From a virus: 36,722 bases of DNA. Shown here piece by piece: positions 21,425 through 28,586 of this stretch (positions are counted from its first letter, which is position 1; each line of letters begins with the position of its first letter). A model generated the notes under the pieces. It was not told where the DNA came from, did not search any database, and was given only the letters and a program-made list of their open reading frames with translations. The stretch spans positions 1 to 36,722 of the IMG/VR virus record IMGVR_UViG_3300038429_000286; one strand, given 5' to 3'. The translations under genes were made by a program, and so were the position numbers.

Positions 21425-21654
21425 ACAGGCCCGAACACCAAGTTGAAATCAAACTCACCGAAGCGCTGCACGAGGCCGTCAAACTCGGAAACGAGGTCAA
21501 CAGTCTGCGAGGTCGGCTGGCAGCAATCAACACGCTCGCGTGCTACGCCAGCGAAGAAGATACCGACTTGCGCGCCGAGGTCTTATTGCAAATCGGCAGG
21601 ATCGCGCGCTACGAAGTCAATCCACGTGCTGTCGTTGAATTGAAAAAACCGTGA
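21421..21654 (+). CDS. Helical phage protein, 77 aa, GTG start
   Basis: The GTG at 21421 overlaps the preceding TGA. VNRPEHQVEIKLTEALHEAV continues as a probable coiled coil (KLGNEVNSLRGRLAAINTLA). Function unknown. Confidence 0.55.
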   Translation: MNRPEHQVEIKLTEALHEAVKLGNEVNSLRGRLAAINTLACYASEEDTDLRAEVLLQIGRIARYEVNPRAVVELKKP

Positions 21655-21857
21655 CTGTCGAACCGCTCATCGCCCGCATGTATCGCGCGCTCAAAACGCG
21701 CCAGTGTACATGCTCCTTCGAAAGAAACGCTGCAGGCGTCCCGATCTGGTATCCGTCGGCCGGCGGTGCGAGCAAACGCAAACTGATTCAACAGTGCCCG
21801 CGGTGTGCGCTGTGCGCGGAATACGAGGCAATGCAAGAGGGAAACGTCAATGAATAG
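21651..21857 (+). CDS. Small zinc-finger-like protein, 68 aa (paralogue of 17185-17397)
   Basis: Shares CxCxxERNAAGVPxWYPxxG and a following CxxC with the protein encoded at 17185-17397 on the other strand. GTG start overlapping the preceding TGA. Two diverged copies in opposite operons suggest a small adaptor used in both transcription programmes. Role unknown. Confidence 0.6.
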   Translation: MTVEPLIARMYRALKTRQCTCSFERNAAGVPIWYPSAGGASKRKLIQQCPRCALCAEYEAMQEGNVNE

Positions 21858-22038
21858 CTATGTGACAACTCAACGCACGAGCAAGACGATCAAGATAGCG
21901 CAAGTCATCGGCTGGCTCGCCTTCTTCGTGTCCATTTTTATGGTCTTCGGCGATGATGCTGGCGGTGGTACGCTGTTTTTCGCGAGCATCCTGTGGCTGT
22001 TAGTGACGCGGTGCGCAAAATGGTGGACCAATGGGTAA
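21850..22038 (+). CDS. Small two-span membrane protein, 62 aa
   Basis: Start chosen at 21850 (MNSYVTTQRTSKTIKIAQVI), 8 nt inside the previous gene. Two hydrophobic helices (VIGWLAFFVSIFMVFG and LFFASILWLLVT) are separated by a Gly-rich loop. Possible superinfection-exclusion or lysis accessory protein, but nothing specific is seen. Confidence 0.6.
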   Translation: MNSYVTTQRTSKTIKIAQVIGWLAFFVSIFMVFGDDAGGGTLFFASILWLLVTRCAKWWTNG

Positions 22039-22186
22039 CCTTATTCTCCTACTCGCCGCCGCATTAATGATCGGCGCCGCGATCTACCTGGGTCATCAAG
22101 GGCTGCGGCTCAAGAAGATCAATCGCATGCTTGAGGCCGTCGTCAAGTCGATGCATGAGAATCCACCGTGGACGGACAAGCGATGA
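22031..22186 (+). CDS. Small N-anchored membrane protein, 51 aa
   Basis: MGNLILLLAAALMIGAAIYL is one membrane span. The remainder is a basic amphipathic helix ending NPPWTDKR. Overlaps its neighbours by 8 and 4 nt. Too short for many gene finders. Coupling supports it. Confidence 0.6.
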   Translation: MGNLILLLAAALMIGAAIYLGHQGLRLKKINRMLEAVVKSMHENPPWTDKR

Positions 22187-22761
22187 ATAACGACATCCTG
22201 CCAACCTTCGACGAGTGCACCGAGATCGAACCTGCCGACCGCACGCCGCTGCAAGCGTTCGTGTGGGAGAACTCGTGCGTGAACCCGCAAAACGATGAGT
22301 TCTTTCGCAAGCAATTGCGCGCAGTGATTGAGGCGGAACGTGCTGCTATGAGCGCTACTGACAAGGCTGGCAACACCTGTGCCGAACTCGCCATTAGACT
22401 GATATGGATGGCTCGACGTCCGGACATTGCGGGGCCGCATGCCGATGTTGCCATAGCGATCTACGAAGCCGCCAAGACCATTGATTTCACTACCTATCAG
22501 CGTATGTGCTTGCATTCCGGACCAATCATTACGCTTGCCGACATTGGCCACTACGTTGAGGAATACATTTCCGGGCTCACAGAGCGGCAAGGGCATGAAA
22601 AGTCCGTCATGCTGCATGTGGTCGACGCGCTCAAAAACCTCGACCGAGAAAATATTGGCGTGGTGATTGATCCATTTGAAAGGACGATTGGCCTCCATTG
22701 CCAAGGCTCACCTAATTTCGCGAAGTTCCGGTATTACTACCCAGGGGAAAAGCGTCCGTGA
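22183..22761 (+). CDS. Phage protein, 192 aa, unknown family
   Basis: Start at 22183 (MNNDILPTFDECTEIEPADR) by ATGA overlap. A helical first part (FRKQLRAVIEAERAAMSATD), then a mixed region ending in a beta-rich KFRYYYPGEKRP. No catalytic motif identified. It is the largest unassigned protein in this block of small genes. Confidence 0.6.
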   Translation: MNNDILPTFDECTEIEPADRTPLQAFVWENSCVNPQNDEFFRKQLRAVIEAERAAMSATDKAGNTCAELAIRLIWMARRPDIAGPHADVAIAIYEAAKTIDFTTYQRMCLHSGPIITLADIGHYVEEYISGLTERQGHEKSVMLHVVDALKNLDRENIGVVIDPFERTIGLHCQGSPNFAKFRYYYPGEKRP

Positions 22762-23009
22762 CTATCTACGCCGCCTTCATCTGTGCCGCTGGCTGGTGCC
22801 ATATCGAAGGCAACCTGCGCAGCATCGGTCAGAACAGTTATGAACACGTGCCATTCGCGACACTCGCCGAATGCAAGCAATACCTCCGATCAGCCACGAT
22901 GGGGCAACTCAAGCCGGGCAAGGATGGGCGCATTGTGCTGCCGAACAATCAGGGGTACTGGGAATGTCGTGGTCGACATATTGATACATGGGAGAGCGTT
23001 GCACCATGA
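22758..23009 (+). CDS. Small phage protein, 83 aa, GTG start
   Basis: Reads VTIYAAFICAAGWCHIEGNL ... FATLAECKQYLRSATMGQLK ... NNQGYWECRGRHIDTWE. Small mixed alpha/beta domain with three Cys. GTGA and ATGA couplings to both neighbours. Function unknown. Confidence 0.6.
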   Translation: MTIYAAFICAAGWCHIEGNLRSIGQNSYEHVPFATLAECKQYLRSATMGQLKPGKDGRIVLPNNQGYWECRGRHIDTWESVAP

Positions 23010-23233
23010 CCGATCTCACCCTCAAGATCGGGGCCGTGACGATCGCAGAGGCTGAGCGGCGGGTGATCTTGGCGACCTTGAAGCATCTGAAGGGTAATAA
23101 GCGACAGACCGCCATACGGCTTGCTATTGACGAAAGGACGCTCCATAACAAACTGAGGGAGTACGCCGGCAAGCCACGGTATCAGGATATGTATGCCAAA
23201 AGTAACTTGCAAAAAGAATGTAGGGAGCTATAA
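23006..23233 (+). CDS. Fis-type HTH DNA-binding protein, 75 aa
   Basis: Start at 23006 (MTDLTLKIGAVTIAEAERRV). The segment AERRVILATLKHLKGNKRQT-AIRLAIDERTLHNKLREY matches the HTH_8 domain found in Fis and at the C-terminus of NtrC-like activators. With no other domain it could act as a nucleoid-like or phage-specific regulator. It is the last of the coupled chain that begins at 17699. Confidence 0.75.
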   Translation: MTDLTLKIGAVTIAEAERRVILATLKHLKGNKRQTAIRLAIDERTLHNKLREYAGKPRYQDMYAKSNLQKECREL

Positions 23234-23333
23234 AATGCAATCGCCGGAACAAGTCCGGCGTTGCATTGCCCGTTTAGCGACGGGACTTGCGATTACTGAG
23301 CGGGCAGCAATCGACCGGAATTCTACCCGTCGA
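23234..23333 (+). ncRNA. Structured RNA candidate: three hairpins, the first a 14-bp stem
   Basis: Hairpin 1: AATGCAA-(T)-CGCCGGA / loop ACAAG / TCCGGCG-TTGCATT (23234-23267), 14 bp with one bulged base. Hairpin 2: CCCGT/ACGGG with a 6-nt loop (23269-23284). Hairpin 3: TCGAC...GTCGA (23311-23333). There is no T-tract, so it is not an intrinsic terminator. Either a non-coding RNA or a translation-control element covering the start codon of the frame beginning at 23235. Confidence 0.4.
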
Positions 23334-23621
23334 CCACGCCAATCTCAACTAATCGTCGGAACAGTGCCGCCAGTGCTCGTGATAGCAACGAATGGGGCCG
23401 GAACTGACCTGCCGCACACAAACGGTTTCACGCTCGTATCTCGAGCCAAATTAGCTGCGGCCCTTCGAGCGGGGCTCCCCTCGGTCTCGGATTCATCCAG
23501 GGGCAAAACGGACGATAGTGGACCAGGGGACCGTGACCGGGTGCCAAGGATGGTTGAATTGGTGGCCGATAAATGCAGAGGTTTGTGGACCGAGATTGAG
23601 ACAGACATGACGTGCGCCTAG
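23235..23621 (+). CDS. Possible 128-aa protein starting inside a hairpin
   Basis: An ATG at 23235 is preceded by AGGGAG at a good distance. The frame reads MQSPEQVRRCIARLATGLAI ... QLIVGTVPPVLVIATNGAG ... and ends DMTCA. No family is seen. The start codon is buried in the 14-bp stem at 23234-23267, so translation would need the hairpin to open. If it is not coding, 23234-23682 is a 449-bp non-coding stretch. Confidence 0.45.
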   Translation: MQSPEQVRRCIARLATGLAITERAAIDRNSTRRPRQSQLIVGTVPPVLVIATNGAGTDLPHTNGFTLVSRAKLAAALRAGLPSVSDSSRGKTDDSGPGDRDRVPRMVELVADKCRGLWTEIETDMTCA

Positions 23622-23682
23622 ACCTGGGGGTCCATGCGCGCTCAAAGATGAGGTTGGGCGTTAATTCTTGAGGGGAAGTCAG

Positions 23683-23829
23683 ATGGATGAGAAAACGCTA
23701 GAGGCACTCAAGGGAAGCATTCGAAAGTGGGAAGCCATCGTGGATGGAACTGGCGAAGACGATGGAGCCGATAATTGCCCGCTGTGCCATATGTTCGCGC
23801 GCCCTTTTTTGGAGGCGGATGATGAGTAA
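23683..23829 (+). CDS. Small CPLC-containing phage protein, 48 aa
   Basis: MDEKTLEALKGSIRKWEAIV, DNCPLCHMFARPFLEADDE. This 'LKGSIxKWExIV.G.....NCPLC' pattern recurs in short phage proteins with a second Cys pair further on. Here the C-terminus is short and the second pair is missing. GAGGGGAAG lies 8 nt before the ATG. Overlaps the helicase start. Confidence 0.65.
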   Translation: MDEKTLEALKGSIRKWEAIVDGTGEDDGADNCPLCHMFARPFLEADDE

Positions 23830-25216
23830 TTATGCGGAGTTTTTGGAGTCAAAACGACACAGCGGCAACGACTTCGGTTTTGATCCTGGTGAGTTGCCGA
23901 CGTGGTTGATTGACTTCCAATCGGACCTCGTGACGCGCGCTTTACGCCGTGGTCGGTTTGCGATTCTGGCCGATTGCGGGCTCGGGAAAGGTCCAATGGC
24001 TTTAGTGTGGTCTCACTACGTGGCGCAGCGGATGAATAAGCCGGTGCTTATTCTGACACCACTGGCGGTTGCTTTCCAGATGGTCGCGGAGGCGCATAAA
24101 TTCGGCATTGATGCGGATCGATCAATAGCCGGCGAGATCACCACACAAATCATGGTGAGCAACTACGAGCGGTTGCACTTTTTCAATCCCGATGACTTCG
24201 CTGGCGTCGTATGTGATGAAAGTTCGATACTGAAAAATTTTGACGGCTCTACGCGCAAGGCAATCACCGATTTCATGCGCAAGGTTCCCTTCCGCCTCTT
24301 GTGTTCGGCCAGCGCTGCACCGAACGATTATATTGAATTGGGCACGTCGAGCGAGGCCCTGGGCTATCTCGGCTACAGCGACATGCTGACGCGGTTCTTC
24401 AAGAATGACCAGAACACGATCAAGCCGATGCGTTATCACGATAAGGGCGCGAACTTTTCAAAGCTGGATGATGCCGCCAAATGGCGATTCAAGGGACACG
24501 CGGAGATTCCATTCTGGCAATGGGTGTGCTCTTGGGCCTGTGCGATTCGCCGGCCTTCTGACTTAGGGTATAGCGACGAGGGGTTCATTCTGCCACCACT
24601 TGTCGAGCGCGATCATTTAGTGGATGTGGAATCCTTGCCCGATGGAATGTTATTCGCACTTCCTGCCGTGGGATTGAAAGAACAACGCGATGAACGCCGA
24701 CGCTCGATCACCGAACGCTGCGAGAAGGTTGCGCAATTAGTCGACACTCCAGAGCAATCGCTGATCTGGTGTCACTTGAATGACGAAGGAGATTTGCTCG
24801 AGGAATTGATTCCCGGATCTATCCAAGTGAGTGGTAAGGATTCCGATGATGCAAAAGAAGAGGCGTTCATTGCCTTCTCGACTGGCATCTTATCCAAACT
24901 GATTTGTAAACCTAAGATCGGAGCCTGGGGGATGAATTGGCAAAACTGCCACCATGTCACGGAATTCCCGACGCATAGTTACGAGCAGCATTATCAAGGG
25001 ATTCGGCGATGTTGGCGCTACGGTCAAAAATTCCCGGTAACTTTGGACATCGTGACGACCGAAGGCGAGAAAAGCGTCCTGCAGAATCTACAGAGAAAAG
25101 CTGCAGCGGCGGATCGTATGTTCAGCCAACTTGTCGCCTGCATGCACGATCCGCGCATGATCGAGAGTCAAGTGACATTCAATACTACGGAGAACTTACC
25201 CGCATGGCTTGCTTAG
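23822..25216 (+). CDS. SNF2-like superfamily 2 helicase/ATPase, 464 aa
   Basis: Start at 23822 (MSNYAEFLESKRHSGNDFGF). Helicase motifs: DCGLGKG (51-57, Walker A; canonical has T/S after GK, here G), CDESS (131-135, Walker B), SASAAPNDYIELGT (motif III region), and a C-terminal QGIRRCWRYGQ (motif VI). It forms a pair with the DNA methyltransferase gene that overlaps its end, a common phage arrangement. Probably remodels or unwinds DNA. ATPase activity is uncertain because of the GKG change. Confidence 0.82.
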   Translation: MSNYAEFLESKRHSGNDFGFDPGELPTWLIDFQSDLVTRALRRGRFAILADCGLGKGPMALVWSHYVAQRMNKPVLILTPLAVAFQMVAEAHKFGIDADRSIAGEITTQIMVSNYERLHFFNPDDFAGVVCDESSILKNFDGSTRKAITDFMRKVPFRLLCSASAAPNDYIELGTSSEALGYLGYSDMLTRFFKNDQNTIKPMRYHDKGANFSKLDDAAKWRFKGHAEIPFWQWVCSWACAIRRPSDLGYSDEGFILPPLVERDHLVDVESLPDGMLFALPAVGLKEQRDERRRSITERCEKVAQLVDTPEQSLIWCHLNDEGDLLEELIPGSIQVSGKDSDDAKEEAFIAFSTGILSKLICKPKIGAWGMNWQNCHHVTEFPTHSYEQHYQGIRRCWRYGQKFPVTLDIVTTEGEKSVLQNLQRKAAAADRMFSQLVACMHDPRMIESQVTFNTTENLPAWLA

Positions 25217-26205
25217 ACCAGAAAATCACGGACCTTTATGCAATATATAACGCGGATTGCATTGAGACGCTAGGGACGATGCCGGATCAATCCGTGGACC
25301 TCTCGCTATATTCGCCGCCGTTCGCGACCAGTGGGGGTACCTTATACAATTATTCGAGCAGTGATCGCGATCTATCGAACTGCAATAGTTACGAAGCTTT
25401 TTTCGCGCACTATGAATTCGTCGTGCGTGAACTCGCGCGCGTCACGAAACCGGGCCGCATGACCGCTGTGCATACGATGGATATTCCATCCGGCAACAGT
25501 GGCACGGATTACTTGATCGATTTCAGTGGCGATATCATCAAAATGCACAATCGCCTCGGTTGGAAATACGTGGCTCGTTATGCCGTTTGGAAGGAGCCAC
25601 TTGGCGTTCGCAATCGTACGATGGCAAAGAACCTCGCACACAAAACCATCGTCGATGATTCGAGCCGCTGCACGGTAGCATCGGCGGATTGGTTGCTTGT
25701 GTTTCGTCGCGATGGCAAGAATCAAACGCCGATCGCACATCCCGTGGGCTTACTCGAATATGCGGGCGAGCGCCAAATGCCGGCTGAACTCTTGGCCTAT
25801 CGCGGGTGGACCGGAAACCAAATAGAGAACCGCTATTCGCATTGGATATGGCGCCAGTATGCCTCTGCCTTTTGGGATGACATTCGTATTGGCCGCGTAT
25901 TGCCGTTCAAGCAATCGAAGGACGAAGAGGACGAGCGCCACGTCCACGCCTTGCAACTGGATGTGATCGACCGAATCATCACGCTATGGTCGAATCCCGG
26001 CGAGGTTGTTTTGTCGCCGTTCATGGGCGTCGGTTCAGAAGTTTACGGCGCTGTGTGTAATGGCCGTCGCGGAATCGGTATTGAATTAAAGCCATCTTAT
26101 TTCCGGCAGAGCGTCATGAACATGGCCGATGCGCGACCCGGCAAGAGCGATGCGCAATTGTCCTTTCTAGCCGACGAGGGGGGGGCTGGCAGTAATGTCG
26201 CCTAG
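25204..26205 (+). CDS. DNA methyltransferase (N4/N6, SPPF type), 333 aa
   Basis: Start at 25204 (MACLDQKITDLYAIYNADCI) with 13-nt overlap of the helicase. Catalytic motif SPPF (37-40) and the AdoMet-binding motif SPFMGVGSEVYGA near the C-terminus, in the catalytic-first order of beta-class amino-methyltransferases. It modifies adenine-N6 or cytosine-N4, likely protecting phage DNA from restriction. No cognate nuclease is adjacent. Confidence 0.88.
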   Translation: MACLDQKITDLYAIYNADCIETLGTMPDQSVDLSLYSPPFATSGGTLYNYSSSDRDLSNCNSYEAFFAHYEFVVRELARVTKPGRMTAVHTMDIPSGNSGTDYLIDFSGDIIKMHNRLGWKYVARYAVWKEPLGVRNRTMAKNLAHKTIVDDSSRCTVASADWLLVFRRDGKNQTPIAHPVGLLEYAGERQMPAELLAYRGWTGNQIENRYSHWIWRQYASAFWDDIRIGRVLPFKQSKDEEDERHVHALQLDVIDRIITLWSNPGEVVLSPFMGVGSEVYGAVCNGRRGIGIELKPSYFRQSVMNMADARPGKSDAQLSFLADEGGAGSNVA

Positions 26206-26452
26206 CTTCCCCTACCGCCGCGGCCACATTGCCGCCACGCACGGCATCCACACGTGCCCCTACGCCGGCCGCACCGCCGGCAGCCGCCGCCTGCGCGCCC
26301 AATGGCTCGCCGGGCACTTCGATCGCAGCTTTGCGCGGCTTCCTCGGCACCGTGGACCACATGGCGGCGTGGTGTATCGCAAGCGGACGCGCGTCAGGTG
26401 GCCGAGGTCTGCGTATGCGCGGCGAAGATTACAAGAGGCGCTGAGAGCGTGA
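26195..26452 (+). CDS. Rmf-like (ribosome modulation factor family) small protein, 85 aa
   Basis: The first ~42 residues (PYRRGHIAATHGIHTCPYAG then RLRAQWLAGHFD) fit the Rmf pattern (RG..A...G....CPY......R..W..G). Rmf dimerises ribosomes in stationary phase, and phages encode Rmf-like proteins of unknown role. The last ~43 residues are Arg-rich and unlike Rmf, perhaps after an old frameshift. ATG lies inside the methyltransferase end. Confidence 0.55.
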   Translation: MSPSFPYRRGHIAATHGIHTCPYAGRTAGSRRLRAQWLAGHFDRSFARLPRHRGPHGGVVYRKRTRVRWPRSAYARRRLQEALRA

Positions 26453-26610
26453 ATCTACTCACCGATCCACGCTTGTTTAATTTCGTGATTATGGCGCTTT
26501 ACAGCGTCAATGCTGGACGTTGGGCCATTTCGGGAAAATGGGTAGATTGTACGTATTGGTGCGCGGCGCTTTTGATAACATGGTGCGTCACCTTCGGATA
26601 CAAGCATTGA
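26449..26610 (+). CDS. Small membrane protein, 53 aa, GTG start
   Basis: VNLLTDPRLFNFVIMALYSV ... CTYWCAALLITWCVTFGYKH: two hydrophobic helices. The GTG overlaps the preceding TGA. Its C-terminal CVTFGYKH recurs as TVTWGYKH at the end of the HNH gene that follows, which suggests the HNH gene was inserted at this gene's 3' end. Confidence 0.6.
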   Translation: MNLLTDPRLFNFVIMALYSVNAGRWAISGKWVDCTYWCAALLITWCVTFGYKH

Positions 26611-27305
26611 TTAGAGTAATTACTAGAAGATGCATTGATTGCAGCACCGTACTCAAGAATAGGAGTAAGAGCACTAAACGCTGTCGTGCGTGTCATTTCG
26701 CTAACAAAGCAAGAAATGCAAAGGGCCGCACATTGCCGAATTGTTCCTCCTGTAGCAAACAATTGACCGTCAAGAAAACGAAGACAGGAATGTGCATACC
26801 GTGTCAACGTATGCAGCCAATCTATGTGCATCCGATGACTGGGAAGCACCCAGCGGCATGGAATAAAGGGCTGACGATCTTCACGGGCCCCGAACATCGG
26901 CGGCAGCACACAAACGCGGCACGAAAAGGGCTGCGGCAGCGCATGAGCGCGCAAGAACTAATTTCCGACCGCATAAGAACGCTCATCCGGAACAGTTTGC
27001 GGCGCGTCACCGCCAAAAAGCATACTAAAACAGCGGATCTTCTCGGTTGCTCAACGGCTGATTTCGCAAAGCATTTAGAAAGCCTTTTTGTTGCCGGAAT
27101 GTCATGGGAAAACTACGGCAACGGCATTGAAGAATGGAACATCGATCATAGGCAGCCGCTCATCACGTTCGATCTTTCATCGCCAGAGCAGCAATTGCTA
27201 GCCTTCCACTATTCTAACTGTCGGCCGCTTTGGGCGATTGAGAACTTCCGCAGACCTCGCAAGGCCGCGATCACGGCAACCGTAACGTGGGGATATAAAC
27301 ATTAA
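26580..27305 (+). CDS. HNH endonuclease (homing-type), about 241 aa
   Basis: N-terminal zinc knuckles (CIDCSTVL, CRACHF, CSSCSKQL, CIPCQ) are followed by the phage HNH core: LLGCSTADFAKHLESLF, EEWNIDHRQPLITFDL, YSNCRPLWAIENFRR. The IDH is the HN/H catalytic site. The start is uncertain: ATG 26580 overlaps the previous gene by 31 nt, and TTG 26607 is an alternative. The last residues TVTWGYKH mimic the end of the upstream gene. Likely a free-standing homing endonuclease. Confidence 0.75.
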   Translation: MVRHLRIQALIRVITRRCIDCSTVLKNRSKSTKRCRACHFANKARNAKGRTLPNCSSCSKQLTVKKTKTGMCIPCQRMQPIYVHPMTGKHPAAWNKGLTIFTGPEHRRQHTNAARKGLRQRMSAQELISDRIRTLIRNSLRRVTAKKHTKTADLLGCSTADFAKHLESLFVAGMSWENYGNGIEEWNIDHRQPLITFDLSSPEQQLLAFHYSNCRPLWAIENFRRPRKAAITATVTWGYKH

Positions 27306-27318
27306 TCCCCCAGGGGAC

Positions 27319-27348
27319 TTGACGCGGTAAGGCATTTGGGAGTACGGT
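27319..27348 (+). promoter_or_regulatory. Putative promoter of the RHH gene and recombination module
   Basis: TTGACG (27319-27324), 18-nt spacer, TACGGT (27343-27348). It would start transcription next to the ATG at 27356. No ribosome site is seen before that ATG. It directly follows the inserted HNH gene, so it restarts transcription downstream. Confidence 0.4.
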
Positions 27349-27355
27349 ACGTCAC

Positions 27356-27514
27356 ATGGCAACCGAGAAGATACAAGCAACCACGTATTTAGACGCTCCA
27401 CTCTACGATGCGATCAAACGCAAAGCAGATGCGGAGCAACGCACGCTTTCACAAGCTATGGCCATTTTGTTAGCCGAGGCCATCGCACGATCCACCAAAC
27501 CCAACCGGAGATGA
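27356..27514 (+). CDS. Ribbon-helix-helix (Arc/CopG-like) protein, 52 aa
   Basis: MATEKIQATTYLDAPLYDAI then KRKADAEQRTLSQAMAILLA: a short beta strand followed by two helices in the RHH pattern. It lacks a partner toxin gene. Its position before ERF and YqaJ suggests a regulator of the recombination module. The next ATG overlaps its TGA. Confidence 0.65.
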   Translation: MATEKIQATTYLDAPLYDAIKRKADAEQRTLSQAMAILLAEAIARSTKPNRR

Positions 27515-27789
27515 CTATGGCAAAACAGAAAACTGCAAACACGACTGACGCATCCACGCCCGCGAAGACGCGGAATCGGAAGGCGCAATATTATCTGGCC
27601 CATGTGAGTGGTGAGGCTGATCCAGTCGTAGTCATCGCGCGTAATTTCAAATCCGCGATCAATGCCGTGGTCACGATCACGCCAGCCACAGCGGCCGACT
27701 TGATGCAAGCGGGTAAGTCAGGTTTTCGCGTGGTAGACACGACGGACGCCTCTTTCAGCCCGGGCACGGTTGAGAGCGCGCAGCCGTGA
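27511..27789 (+). CDS. Small phage protein, 92 aa
   Basis: MTMAKQKTANTTDASTPAKT is a polar, disordered start. RKAQYYLAHVSGEADPVVVI and later FRVVDTTDASF form a small beta-rich domain. ATGA overlap upstream, GTGA downstream (next gene starts GTG). No known family. Confidence 0.55.
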   Translation: MTMAKQKTANTTDASTPAKTRNRKAQYYLAHVSGEADPVVVIARNFKSAINAVVTITPATAADLMQAGKSGFRVVDTTDASFSPGTVESAQP

Positions 27790-28586
27790 GTGTCGAGAAG
27801 TCCGAGCTGATTATCCCCGAATCCCGCGTCGAGCGAGCGCGACCTTATTCGCCGCCTGCGGTGCAGACCACGGTGGTACTGTCCCCACTCGATGCAATCC
27901 GCATCAAGATCACCGAATGCGCTGACCTCGCGCTACTCAAGGAGTTGATGGATTTAGAAAGGCGCTGGCGGGAAGAACAGGCCGAGCGTGCCTACGTCGC
28001 GGCCTTTGCTCAGTTCAAAAAGAACATGCCAGATGTCGTCAAGGACATGCTCAATAAGCAGTACGGATCAGACTATTCGTCTCTCGCCAACCTGGTCAAT
28101 ACGACCAATAAGGTGCTCGGCGAGTACGGGCTAAATGCTCGTTGGGACATTGACCAAACGAGCGCCATCAAAGTCACGTGCATTTTAAAGCACGTCGACG
28201 GCTATAGCGAGCGCGTTGAAATCACTGGCCCGCTGGATAATTCCGGCCAGAAGAATGCGTGGCAGCAAATCAAGTCGGCCCTCACGTATGCGGAAGGTGC
28301 GACATTCCAAGCCATCACCGGCGTGGTAGCGCGTTCCGCGTGTGTGGACGATGACGGTAACGATACCGGTCCTTTGCCTGCCGCGGTCGAGCGGCCGAAG
28401 GATGTTGATGATTGGATGGCCGACGCGAAGGCGCTGGCGGATGAGGGTTCCGAGCGACTTCAAGACCTATGGAAGAAAACGCCCGCCGATATTCGGCGCT
28501 TCATCGTCACCCATGAGGAACTGTGGTGGAAGGAAACGAAGCGGAAGGCGGAAAAGGCCAGCAATATCGGAGGGACGACTCCATGA
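27786..28586 (+). CDS. ERF-family single-strand annealing protein, 266 aa
   Basis: The ERF core is visible: AYVAAFAQFKKNMPDVVKDM, then a GQKNAWQQIKSALTYAEGAT-FQAITGVVA segment followed by DDDGND. ERF proteins form rings on single-stranded DNA and anneal complementary strands for phage recombination and circularisation. The GTG start overlaps the previous stop. It pairs with the YqaJ exonuclease immediately downstream. Confidence 0.82.
   Translation: MSVEKSELIIPESRVERARPYSPPAVQTTVVLSPLDAIRIKITECADLALLKELMDLERRWREEQAERAYVAAFAQFKKNMPDVVKDMLNKQYGSDYSSLANLVNTTNKVLGEYGLNARWDIDQTSAIKVTCILKHVDGYSERVEITGPLDNSGQKNAWQQIKSALTYAEGATFQAITGVVARSACVDDDGNDTGPLPAAVERPKDVDDWMADAKALADEGSERLQDLWKKTPADIRRFIVTHEELWWKETKRKAEKASNIGGTTP

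Noticed and set aside
27306-27318. Terminator at CCCCCAGGGG after the HNH gene
   Set aside because: The loop would be only two bases and no T-run follows.
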